A stretch of 64,000 nucleotides of DNA from Hippophae tibetana (lineage: Eukaryota; Streptophyta; Magnoliopsida; Rosales; Elaeagnaceae): positions 45,422,501-45,486,500 of the forward strand of contig CM072802.1 of assembly GCA_037013495.1 (NCBI GenBank), in the 5' to 3' direction. Numbering within the stretch: the first letter of the stretch is position 1; each line of letters begins with the position of its first letter. The position numbers and the translations under genes are program-made. The notes beneath the pieces were generated by a model. The model saw only the letters and a list, made by a program, of their open reading frames with translations, searched no databases and was not told where the DNA came from. Positions 44,010 through 55,085 of this stretch are shown here, piece by piece.

Positions 44010-45240
44010 AATCTACATAATTATCATCATTATAAATTGGATAAGCTTTTAATCCATAAGTTGCATGTATGATAAATTACCATATGTCACAAAGTCATTA
44101 ATTGTCCATAAAATCATTGCTTTTAATGTGAAACACCTTTCTTTGCATGCATCGTACACTTTGATGTCTTTGTCTCACAAGGTCTTTAAGTCATCTATCA
44201 AAATCTCCAAGAACACATCAATGTTCAAGCCATATTGTTTTGGATACGATATCAACAATGTTAACATCATAGTATTTTTCATGCAAACCCATGGTGGAAG
44301 ATTATAGATGACCATAACACTATTCATTTGTAAATACTCAAATATTCCTACATTCACTTTCAAATTCAGGTCTTATGTCATCAACTACTTTTCACGGTTA
44401 GGGAATCACAAGGGTGACATAAAAAACCATTATTCGACTGCGTATCATGTCAATATTTTTGATGTCTTTTTAGTCTTATGGATTCTTATAAAATGAAGTA
44501 TTGGTATAAAATACTATAAAACTTTTGTTGGTGCACCTATCTTCATTACAAGTCATCTTCCACCTTGAATCACCACAAACTAGACAACTTGAAACATTCA
44601 CATATTCCTTTCTATAAATAATGCAATCGTCAGATAAACATGAATCTTCTTATATTTCATGCCAAAATCACTTGAAGTCTTCTTAACTACATACATGAAT
44701 GAAGATAATTCATTTCCATCAAGTAGCAAGTCCATTATTACCTTCAATATTTCAGTAAATTCAATATCAAGTATTTTGCGTTCTGTGTTGACATTATACA
44801 TCTTTATGAATACAGACAACTTAGTACCTTTTGTACAATTTGGATAAAACAACTTCGTTGTATCTTCCAACATTGTCTTAAATATTTCTAGATTGTCAAC
44901 AAACTCATATTCTCAAACATGGACCATTTCATCTATATCTTCATACACATCAATGTCAACATTAGATATTGTTGGCCTTCTTAGCGATGGGATGTTTCAT
45001 TATCACCATCTAATTCCATATTTTCTTCATCAAAAATTAAATTATCATAAAATTTTAAAGTACTCATACAAACTAGATGGTCTTTTATATCTTTCATAGG
45101 AAATTTTTTTTGGATTGTTGGACTTAACACAAGGGTATCAAATCATATCATCATCATTCACATTTCTACAAATAAATTCTATGACAAAATTAACTCCTTC
45201 TAATCATTCTTTAGAAAGCTTAGGTTGTTGCATCTAAGAC
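44010..45240 (-). pseudogene. CACTA (En/Spm) TNP2-like transposase relic
   Basis: From 45240 downward the minus strand gives FVIEFICRN then YPCVKSNNPKK, matching the transposase-associated domain. MLEDTTKLFYPNC, GTKLSVFIKMYN and SSDFGMKYKKIHV follow (44873 on). Next come the zinc-binding NCIIYRKEY...CLVCGDSRW (about 44600-44560), and YNLPPWVCMK with MLTLLISYP, IDVFLEILIDDLKTL (to 44175). The last recognisable piece is TINDFVTYGNLS-like sequence near 44080. This order is the TNP2-type transposase that cuts CACTA elements at their terminal repeats. Only the N-terminal half is present, with numerous stops, and no CACTA termini were found nearby. Confidence 0.8.
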
Positions 45241-45295
45241 TTGTTTATTTTATATAGGTATGGTTGACATTTCAATATAAAACCTATAAGGTATA

Positions 45296-46577
45296 TGTAA
45301 GGTTTATGTGAGTGTTGGTGATATTGTGAATAAAACATATAATTGTAATCTAGTTTCTAGGTGTGTTTTAAAAGAATATTTTCAAGCATAAGAAACTATC
45401 AAGCCTCAATGATCACATCTCAAGTATATCTCTATTCCCATGCATGTTAGAATACATATTAGACACATAGGAACAATATAAACATAGGCTACTCGATCTA
45501 TCGAGCTATATTACCTATTGAATTAATTATTTATATAAGATCAATCGATGAATTTATACTTATTCGATTGAGTAATAGATCAAGCCATTTTTTGAGAATT
45601 AATTAATAAATAAATTGGATCTATTGAGAGGATACTCGATTGATCGAACTATGTACTCGATTGATCAAACTATGTATTCGATTGATCGAGTGGTTAGAGA
45701 ATTAATCAACAATTTGATTTTAAATCATATTTCTAATTAGAATTTGATTGGATTTTTACTATATTGTCCTTAATTTTAAAATTCATTTAACTGATTTTAT
45801 GGATAAGATGGTAATTTTACTCTGAGCTAAAGTGCTTCAAAATATTATATAAATATAAACCTAAGAACACAATTGAAACAAACCACACAAGTGCTTAATT
45901 GTGCTTATTTTCTTCATCTTTTATTTTCTATCTTGTTTTGTTAAAAGTTTTCAATTAGGCTTTTTCATTAAGTTAATTTATCAAATATTTGTAGTTGTGT
46001 TTGATGGATTAACAAGCCTATAATTATAATTGTGTTATTGCAATTTTAAGTTGCTAGTTATTTTCAATTAACTTAATATATTGTTTAAATAACCTAGTTA
46101 GGGTTGTTCATTATTGAATATGTTCTAGGATACACACTTGTATTTGTGTTTATGTGCTAGATTTTCAGGTGATAGTGGTGTGGGTTTGATTAACTTGTGG
46201 GACTCGAGTTTGTCAGTGTGGTGGTCTAGATCCAAACATCTTTCTTGTAGAGACTATGATGAAAGTAGTAACTTGTAAGTAGGTTACTTGGGGGAATTAC
46301 CTGGGTGGGTAGTTTGAATCCTAGCCTTGTAATTGGATACCTATTTTTTTCATAGTGGATATAGGTGGTCTGGTGAATTGGTATTTCCCTCTTAGGTCAT
46401 TGATGTGACCTAGGTTATTTTCACCTGAACATCTCATGTGTTGATTTTTATTTTCTGTATTAGTTTATTTATACATGATTGTATGCTTGGTTACTTATGA
46501 AATTTTAATTTGTCATACTTCCATTGATATTTTTCTAATTAGATAATTAGATCCGTTACTAAATAAACAAACTTTCA
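45296..46577 (+). mobile_element. 5' LTR of a gag-only Ty1/copia element
   Basis: It runs from TGTAAGGTTTATGTG to ACTTTCA, 1282 bases, and is immediately followed by a primer-binding site. Its first 830 bases match the LTR starting at 49141. Near 45633-45695 it carries three 21-base repeats of TACTCGATTGATCGAACTATG, and related ATCGAT words are scattered around. Confidence 0.9.
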
Positions 46578-46579
46578 TT

Positions 46580-46590
46580 TGGTATCAGAG
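46580..46590 (+). other. Primer-binding site (initiator-Met tRNA)
   Basis: TGGTATCAGAG begins two bases after the LTR end; this is the standard copia primer site. Confidence 0.9.
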
Positions 46591-46629
46591 TCGGTTAGTA
46601 AATACACTTAGTATGCCTAGGACATCATT

Positions 46630-47690
46630 ATGGATCATTTAAGAGATGGTTCATCTACAACTCATGCACCTTACTTTGATGGGTCTAATTATCTATATTG
46701 GAGGGCTCGTATGAGAGCCCTTCTACGATCTTTAGATGAGAGTCTCTAGAAATATGTACTTTATGGTTGGGAACCACCTATGGTTACCCAAGATAATGTC
46801 GTCACTTTTAAGCCTAGGAAGTAATGGATTAATCAAAATAAAATTGCAAGTAACTAGAATCAAAAGAGTATTAATTCAATTTTTAGTGTTGTTTCGGCTA
46901 ATGAGTTGCATCATATTTCTCATGTTGATACTACAAAGTATGATTGAGATATTTTAGAGGTTATCCATGAGGAAACTACACAAGTTAAACAAATTAAACT
47001 TCACATTCTTAGGGTATTATAGCGGTTTCCCATAAGGGAACCTCACAAGTTAATTAAATTAATTTCGCATACTTGGTAGTTAATTTGAAAATCTTAGGGT
47101 GAAAGAAAATTAAACTTTTTCTAAATTTTATATTAGGTTATGTGATTTTACTAACACCTTTACTAATCTTGGAGAGAAAATTGATGATTTTGGGATAGTT
47201 TGAAAGAATCTATACTCATTACTAGATCGCTTCCATGCAAAGGTCACTACCATTGACGAGAGTAAGAATGTGGGCACCATCAAAATAGAGGAACTCGTTG
47301 GTTCACTTCAAACCTTTGAGATGAGATTTCGAAAACCTCCAAAGAACAAAAGTATTTCTTTAAAAATTGCTATGATTGAAGACAGTGACAATGAAGATGA
47401 AGAACTAATACTCTTAACCAAAAGATTGAACAAAATCCTCAATAAAAATAATCCTCAAAATAAAGGACAATCAAGTTGTCAAAATGATCAAATCTGAGGG
47501 AACTCAAACCTATGAATTCTGATGGTAAGAAATCTAAACCCACTAGATTTCAATGTTTTGAATTTATGGGTTTTGGTCACTTCATATTTGACTGTGCAAA
47601 TAAGAAGAACTAAACTCGAAGAGGTTTCAACACTACACTTATTGACTCAAAAAGTGATAACGATAATCTAGTTGAATTTGACAACTACTT
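46630..47690 (+). pseudogene. Copia gag relic
   Basis: From the ATG at 46630, MDHLRDGSSTTHAPYFDG and SNYLYWRARMRALLRSL form the gag N-terminus of Ty1/copia elements. The middle is frameshifted and then resumes near 47175 (NLGEKIDDF). It continues at 47224-47497 through FHAKVTTIDESKN, IKIEELVGSLQTFEMRF and an acidic IEDSDNEDEE stretch. The zinc knuckle near 47550 (CFEFMGFGHFIFDC) has lost its second cysteine. A stop interrupts the N-terminal segment after SLDESL (46747). Protease, integrase and RT do not follow. Confidence 0.85.
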
Positions 47691-49140
47691 GGCATTATAC
47701 AAATGGATTTTGTGACTTGTGTATTTATATATTTCTCACATCTGGCGATCGATATCATTATGAATCTATTGATACACTCATTGGACATATAAGTATGGCA
47801 TGCTAGAATTTCGTAATTATGTGAGATTTTAAGATATGAGATAACTTTAACTGTGAAAATTATGGTTGAACTTTGTCTTCCACTATATAAAATGTTGCTA
47901 TAAAGAGACACATAGTTTTGATAGGGCTACCTACTATGATGTGTAAAAGCTACCATAGTAATCAGAGAGGGCTACCTCAAAACTAGTGTGAAAGTCATCA
48001 TGCTAGGAATATTAGGTCATGCATATTTACTTTACAAAAAAAATGATAAAATAAATAGTTGTAAAAAATACAAAAGCTTTTACATACACAAAAAAAGAGT
48101 ACCACAAATGGTTATACAAAAAGAAAATAAATAACCAATCCCTCACACAAAAAATATAATAAATACAAGAGAGGAATAAAAATTAATTAAGTTCTCTCTT
48201 GGTAAGTAAAATTTTATCATGTGTGAGTATGAATTCATCTGTACTTTTTTATAATAGGTGATACTATTTTCTTTGAATCATTTATAATTGATCATAAATG
48301 AACAAATTTATATCCCATTGCAGTTCCAACACATATTACTTTTGGTGATTATTGATATGTCACCATATATGTTAGTTTGTTTGTGTGTCTTGTCTATATA
48401 TATTTATGTCATCAATGGATAGTCACACTTTGAATAAAATTCAATTCAATTTTTGTGTGTATTGCTATAGTCGTGGTTAGCTAAGTTTACTACTCTGTTA
48501 AAAAAACATTAAAATTATATATCCATTTTTATAAATTTTTGTTTTATCTTAATTTATTTAAAGGAGTCACAAAACTTAGGGGAAATGTATTCATATATTA
48601 GGAAACATATTGTTTTTAGCTATCTGTTTTGATTGTTCAGAGCTTTTCAAAATGTGTACTCTACTTTTTAGCCATTAAATACAATGCTTTACTTGCTTAA
48701 CCTGTTGTCATTGCTTTATAATTATATTGTTTATTCATATAACAAAAAAAAAGGAGAAAAATTGGATCACTAATTGAAAAATCTACAAAAAGGAGAGAGC
48801 TAATTTAGGGAGATTTTTATTTTTGAATTACTTTAAATTTTGGGATATTTAACATAGAGGGAGTTGTTTTTAATTTATTTCATTTGTGTAATCCTCGTTT
48901 AAGAATTCTTCATTTTTATTATTAGATACACTAAACTATTATGAATAATAAGTCCTTCATGAAAACTTGTTTGCTTATTAGTGTTTTCGTTTTTAATTGT
49001 AAACATGAGGTTTTAAGATTCAAGTGAAGATGGTTCCACTAGATCATAGGATAGTATCACTATGTAAAAATTTAATTTTCCTATGAGCACTATGTAGTGA
49101 GAGGGAGGTTTTTTCACACGAGTATGCCAAAAGGGGAGAT
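47691..49140 (+). other. Non-coding interior of the copia element with polypurine tract
   Basis: There is no frame of any pol domain, so nearly all of pol is deleted. The region ends with CCAAAAGGGGAGAT at 49127-49140, the polypurine tract abutting the 3' LTR. Confidence 0.7.
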
Positions 49141-49974
49141 TGTAAGGTTTATATAAGTGTTAACGACATTCATGAATAAAACATATAATTGTAATTTTAG
49201 TTTTTAGGTGTGACTTAGAAGAACATTTTCAAGCTGAATAAACTATCAAGGCTCAATGATCATATATCTAAGATATAGTTTTGTTCCATTGCATGTTAGA
49301 TTACATATAAGACACATAGGAACAATATGAAAATAGGCTATCCGATTGATCGAGGTATATTACCTATTGAATTAATTATTTATGTGATTAGATCAATTGA
49401 GAAAATTATACTCAATTGATTGAGTGCTAGATCAATTAATTTTTTTGAGAATTAATTAATTAATAAACTAGATTGATCGATCAAACTATGTACTCAATCG
49501 ATTGAGCACTTGTTAGATCAATCATACGACCACGACTTTGATTTTAAGACCAATTTCTGATACGAATTGGATTGGCTTTTGCTATATTATTCTTTTTCCT
49601 TAAAAATCATTTAATTGATTTTATGTACAAGATGGTAATTTTAATTTTACCTAAAGTGCTTCAAAATATTCTATAAATACAAACCTAAGCACACAATTTA
49701 AACTAACCATATAAGAGCTTAATTATGCTGATTCTCTTTACCTTTTATTCTCTCTCTTATTTTGCTAAAACATTTCAAGTAGACCTTTTCATTAAGTTAA
49801 TTTATGAAACATTTTGTGTTATGTTTGATGGATTAACAAGTCTATAATTATAATTGTGTTATTGCACTTTTAATTGATTACTCTAGAGTTACTAGTTGTT
49901 TTCGTATGATGTGACATATTGTTTAAAACAAATAGTTAGGATTGTTTATTATTGAATCTCCTCTAGGACACACG
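49141..49974 (+). mobile_element. 3' LTR (truncated) of the gag-only copia element
   Basis: It starts TGTAAGGTTTATATAAG and matches the 5' LTR to its 830th base or so. At 49975 an inverted TGATGAG LTR begins. The remaining 440 bases of this LTR are not found beyond that fragment. Confidence 0.85.
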
Positions 49975-50975
49975 TGATGAACGAAATCGACATCAAGTTA
50001 CCAATACTAGTTTTATAAATACTTTGGTTTTATATTTGTAAAAGTCTCGCAAGTGTACGAATCATTTTATTGAAAATGACACGTATACTCTCAAAGTCAA
50101 TCTAAGAAAAAAATATATGTGGTTTTTAATTTATTATTCAAACTTTTAAAAACAAAATTAAATCTTAAATATCTTGTCACGATATTTTGATTTTTTTGTG
50201 TTTCCTAATCTAATAACATGAAAAAATAAATATAGATATGGATTTAATAAAAAATTATGCAAATTTTTATCATTCATAACAGTGGAGTATTTTATGAATA
50301 TAATAATTAAGTTAATTATGCTTGCTCATACTATTTAGATTATTAAATATATAAATTAATATTTATTTAATCTCTCTTTTTTATATAAATAAAACCTTTG
50401 TTGAGGTTAGATATTCTTTGTTAATTAAACAAATCAATTAACATCTATGAATGTGGTTGATAATTAACTCGGTTAATCAAATTAATTCATTTTTCTAAAA
50501 TATTAAAAATGAACAATTTAAATGCCATCTTTGATGAGATTAGATATTTTAAACTTTATTCAAGGTGTCCAAATTAAACCTAAAAGTTTAATTATCCGAA
50601 TACTAACTTTCAAGCTTTAAAATCATTACTAAAAATGTGTTGTCAATTCATTTTCATATAAAAAAATTTATAAATTTTTTTGAAATAGAGTTTCATTCTA
50701 ACTACCGAACGATTGTACCAACAAATAAAAGGGCACTATTCTAAATCCGACTAGATAATTAAACCTTAAAATCTAATATATTTCTCTCTAACATCCTTAA
50801 TATAATATCTTGAATAAAAACAAAATTAATTTATTTTATAGAAATGTTTTACCTATTTAATATTTTGCAAGTATAACAATGTTATTATTATATCATATTT
50901 ACAAAAATCCATTTATTTTAAATTTAATCACAGACAAATTAAATATAATTTATAAGAATAAAATATAAAAATAAC
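49975..50975 (-). mobile_element. Inverted 3' half of a TGATGAG LTR
   Basis: The minus strand matches the last 1 kb of the family LTR. On the plus strand it starts TGATGA, followed by ACGAAATCGACATC, the inverse of the family 3' end. It breaks at about 50975, before the leader and TATA box. It is more diverged than the other copies, so probably older. Confidence 0.85.
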
Positions 50976-51049
50976 CACACCTTGACATACTTAACTTGAG
51001 AGATAAATATTTCATTTTTCAATTGGTTCATCTTAAGATCATTTTATAT

Positions 51050-52158
51050 AGTCAATGCAAAATGTTTTTGAAGATTATTTTTCGAAGAGCCAAGATGGAT
51101 AGTACTCGGCATTTTTGGAAATAATAAATACAAATTTTTAGCACCTCGACACTAAGCTCGCCACCACCTTTGGCGAGGTGATGCAAGGTGGCTAGTAAGG
51201 TGTGCATTCTGAGCCCTATAAATACCCCTTTATTTTTCTTCTTTTTACCCATGTTTTCAATGTCAAAATTCTGCCAAAACTCATACCAAGATTTATATCT
51301 ATTTTAGAAATTAGTTTGGTGAAATTATATTTGAGTGTGACTCATTCAGTGTGGTTTATGATTAAATCTTTTTTTGTGTTATTACATGGTTTGATTGTGT
51401 ATCTCTTGTATGCGATTTGAAATTAGTAGTGGATTGTGTGTCTTGTGAAATTATAAGTTGATACACTTATGGTTGCTAATCCTTGGTTACTAATCACATC
51501 ACTTTGGATGGTTTTGGGGGAAAAAAATTTAACCGGATCAGACCGTTTATATTACTCAGACCGTTTGAAAGGTTTTAATTAATACAAACCGGACCAAACC
51601 GTTTGATATAAAACTATTCAGCCTGGTCCGGTTTTCGGTTTGGTTTGGATTTTGCACACCTCTAATGAGAAATAATATGAAAATTTTAATTTATTATTAA
51701 ACCGGTCCGATCCAGTTCGACCGGTTTAAAAATTAATACAAACCGGACCAGACCGTTTGAAAAATGGTTTTAATTAATAAAAACCGGACCATACTGTTTG
51801 ATTTATAAAATCGTTTGGTTCGGTTCAGTTCGGTCTGGTTTTTCGGTCTGTTCTGATCTGGACCGATTTATGGACACCTCTAGTCCCAACTAATAGAGGT
51901 AATAGTGGTTTTATTTTCTATTAGAGTTGTAACTTATATATTGCTTAGTGAATTATCTATTGTTGAGTGATTTTCTTAAGAAACTCAAGGACATTACCAT
52001 ATAGATATGGTCTCTATATAGGTTTATCTTGTTATATCGAGTGTTATGCATGATTTAATATTATGCTATTATCATTCAAGTTTAAGGTGTGTATGTTTTT
52101 ACATATTAAAAGTTTAAACTTAGATTTAAAGCTTTCATATTCTTGCTTCCTTTCTGTT

Positions 52159-52195
<37 letters not shown>

Positions 52196-52353
52196 GTTAT
52201 TAAATTTATCTATAGTTGATATTATATGTTTTGTGCTTCGTATGTGTGTATTACATAAGTGTTTGTTTTTCTTTTTTGTGCAAGTTAAGGTTGAGTTTTT
52301 TAGAAGTTTGCATCTCTTTATCTTGGTTATATACCAGATCGTGGACTTTTTCA
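51050..52353 (+). mobile_element. Solo copia LTR (same family as 29113-30698), interrupted
   Basis: Shared features are GGATAGTACTCGGCA, the CACCTCG...GGCGAGGTG inverted repeat (51143-51180), CTATAAATACCCC (51219), CTAATCACATCACTTTGGATGG, and the end GTGGACTTTTTCA at 52353. No primer-binding site follows. An ACCGGACC-rich insertion fills 51520-51885. An (AT)n run lies at 52161-52191. Confidence 0.8.
51520..51885. repeat. ACCGGACC-rich repeat inserted in the copia LTR
   Basis: Two tandem, similar units (about 51523-51664 and 51685-51885) each contain AATACAAACCGGACCA(G/A)ACCG, a GGTTTTAATTAATA block, inverse GGTCCGGTTT- or GGTTCGGTT-type words, and end in GCACACCTCTA or GGACACCTCTA. Direct and inverted ACCGGACC words could fold into hairpins. 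It replaces about 85 bases of LTR sequence found in the other copies. Confidence 0.7.
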
Positions 52354-52739
52354 ATATTTATGGTAAAAATAAATTATTATATGTAAACTAAGTATCTTTT
52401 TGTGGAAGAATAAAATAGAAAAACCAAAAAATTTGATAAAATATTTAATTATATGTGAAAATGTTAATGAAATCGATAATTACAAATGAGAGTTTTATAC
52501 ATCAAAATAATCGCACTTAGGTCAATTGAGTTTTTGACTCAAATAGATAACCAAGATCTAGATGAGGGGTGGAAATCTCAACTTATGAAATCTTTTTACG
52601 AGTTCAATTCCAACTCGACCAAGCAGACTTTACAACGTGAATTAAGTAGATAACCCGACTAAATTACAATAAAAACAACATGCATGCTTAATTTAACACA
52701 TCATAAAAATAACTAGCGTATAAGAAAGAAAAATCTGAG

Positions 52740-53260
52740 GTAAAAACACTAATGACATTGTGCTTCAGAGGTTCTTGTCTGGGCTAGTAACATACAAAAA
52801 CATGAAAAACATCATACATCATGTAAAACCAAAAAAACATACTAGAAAAGTTATAAACGATTTTCAATAATGTCAAGACCTCGTATGTGAGAACATATTT
52901 AATAAATAATGATTATACTGTCACAACATGCAATCATAAATTATATAGCATATAATGAGATAAAACCCATATAGAATCTTTATCTATGTAGTAACATCAT
53001 CGGGTTACTTGCGACAACCACTCTGCAACAAATAATCCACTAAAACAGAATAAATAGATATAACTCAATAGATAAGTATAAAAATAAATATCTCTATCAA
53101 TCATAACACCTATCCTAACTACCATTACTTGCTGTTAACATGACACTTGATCCAAGTAGATCCAAGCACGTCCTTGGAGCTCCATCAGCATGTGTTGTGA
53201 TCAACCATTGATTATACAACCTCCTAACATGCATATATTAGTCGATTTTATTTTGACTTT
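52740..53260 (-). mobile_element. Diverged inverted copia LTR fragment
   Basis: On the minus strand GGATTATTTGTTGCAGAGTG, then ATGTTACTACATAGAT and a TCTATATGGGTTTTATCTC block, follow the order of the SIRE-like LTR around 19085-19175. GATCACAACACAT lies upstream, as in that LTR at 18909. The divergence is high. Confidence 0.5.
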
Positions 53261-53492
53261 AGGTATGGATTAAGTTAATTTTTTGAACCACACTACTTTT
53301 TCGTGTTTTGTTTTTTGTTTACTTTTTTGCTTTTGCATTTATTTATTGTATTTGATTATTTTTGAATTTCCCCATGTTTGATAGTTTATAACACCAAAAT
53401 AATTCATAATAATATCACACTCTCCTAATTGAGATAAAGGAATATAAATTCGGGCAACTCAGGTTAATCCAATCTCAAAACTTTGGATATGA

Positions 53493-53497
53493 GTTGG
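53493..53497. repeat. Target-site duplication GTTGG, left copy
   Basis: GTTGG here and at 54080-54084 flank the palindromic element. Confidence 0.85.
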
Positions 53498-54079
53498 TAT
53501 TGGAGATAAAATTAAGAAGTAAATTAAGGAGTGTTAACTTCTTAATTCAAGGAGTAAAACAAGAACCTTAATTTAAGGAGTAAATTAAGGAGTAAATCAA
53601 GGAATTATCATCCTTAATTTAAGGAGTAATTCAAGGAGTAAAACAAGGAATCCTTAATTCATGAAGTAAATCAAGGAATGTTTAAATCAAGGAGTAAATC
53701 TCCTTATATATAGCTATAGAATTGTAATGAAAATATGAAAGAAATAATACAACTTTGAGAGAGCTTGTTTTATTTGGCAAGGCCTTTAGGCCTTTGGCCT
53801 TTGGCCTTTGGCTTTGGCGTTTTCAACTCAAATTTTCAAGGAATGTTTAAATCAAGGAGTAAATCTCTTTATATATAGCTATAGAATTGTAATGAAAATA
53901 TGAAAGAAATAATACAACTTTGAGAGAGCTTGTTTTATTTGAAAAGACCTTTAGGCCTTGGCGTTTTCAACTCCTTAAATTAAGGTTCTTGATTTACTCC
54001 TTAAATTAAGGTTCTTGTTTTACTCCTTGAATTAAGAAGTTAACACTCCTTAATTTACTTCTTAATTTTATCTCCAATA
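53498..54079. mobile_element. Palindromic LTR-like element with perfect 88-bp inverted ends
   Basis: The termini are TATTGGAGATAAAATTAAG and its exact reverse complement at the right end. The inverted ends match without a mismatch for about 88 bases. The 582-base element is flanked by GTTGG on both sides. Inside are two near-identical direct copies of about 130-150 bases (from GGAATGTTTAAATCAAGGAG to GGCGTTTTCAACT). Each has a TATATATAGC TATA-like box, an ATGAAAATATGAAAG A-rich stretch and a GCCTTTAGG segment. Those look like the R-U5 part of a short LTR. The first copy is longer through GGCCTTT repeats. It has no coding capacity. Confidence 0.85.
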
Positions 54080-54084
54080 GTTGG

Positions 54085-54930
54085 ATTCAAGTTGGGTATT
54101 ATTGGATAATGTATATTTTTGGATCAAATTGAATTTTTTAGATAAATATAAACCTAAATTCTTGATTTAAAACATTTAACAAATTCAAACCTATTTTTTT
54201 AAATTTTTTTGATTTGATTTAAGTTAGTGCTCGATTTTAAAGAAGTAAAAAATTATATAATGACATAGCATATTCATATATACACATATTTCATAAAAAA
54301 ATGAACTTAACTTGTATTTCAGATCTAGTTCAAAATACAAATGTTTGGCCCTAAATTTAATTCCAAAATTATTTGGATAGGATGGAACTAATCGTAACTT
54401 CTTTTCTCGGAGAAAAAACAATGACGATATTTGGGGAATAAGTATCGACTAACTTTGTGCCAACAACCGCGATGATACAAAGGATGCAAGCGTTATCCAA
54501 AACTTATTTAAATCTAATTAAATTGTGAGTTAAGTCAAATCAAGTTCGGTTAATCATGTACATATATTAAAATAGAGATGTACATTGGATTGTCTTATCT
54601 CATTCATTTAATGTTTTTAATAAATTAATGGTATAATATTGTCTTATTTTATTTAAATATGATCTAATTTTATTTCTATTATAGTTATAATAGAACTAAC
54701 TTTAAACATAAATTGAATAATTTTTTATTAATTATATTATAAATTCTTATTTATTATTTTTATATTATTACTAATTTTATTTAAATTATTAAAAATAAAT
54801 ATGATCTACTATTTTATTACAACTACACGTCGAGACCAAACTGACAATAATTTTATTTAAAAATAAAATAAAATAAACCAAACTGAGACGAAGACATTTT
54901 GGTGCTGCCACGTTAGGTATACCCTGCATC
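54085..54930. other. Intergenic AT-rich DNA upstream of ERD2
   Basis: No gene is recognised. The sequence is A/T-rich with Golgi- or stress-unrelated simple words only. The ERD2 promoter presumably begins in its right part. Confidence 0.5.
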
Positions 54931-54934
54931 TCAG

Positions 54935-55085
54935 GTCTCTCACGCTTTTACCAAAACCAAACCCACGTTGACCCTAATTTTCGTAGCGGTTCCTCTGATC
55001 CCTTGGCGGAACTCTATCTCATTCTCTCTCTCTATTCCTTTGGTGTGTGTTTGTGTGGGCTTCAAATTTGGATTGTTGAAGAACA
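54935..55085 (+). promoter_or_regulatory. ERD2 proximal promoter and 5' leader (inferred)
   Basis: GC content rises sharply just upstream of the ERD2 start. CCACG (54910) and TTGACC (54969) words are present, and a CT-rich stretch (TTCTCTCTCTCTATTCC, 55023-55039) resembles plant 5' leader Y patches. No canonical TATA box is seen at a usual distance. The transcription start was not located. Confidence 0.45.

Noticed and set aside
52143..52391. Frames with repeated Tyr-Ile over an (AT)n run
   Set aside because: Microsatellite translation inside an LTR.
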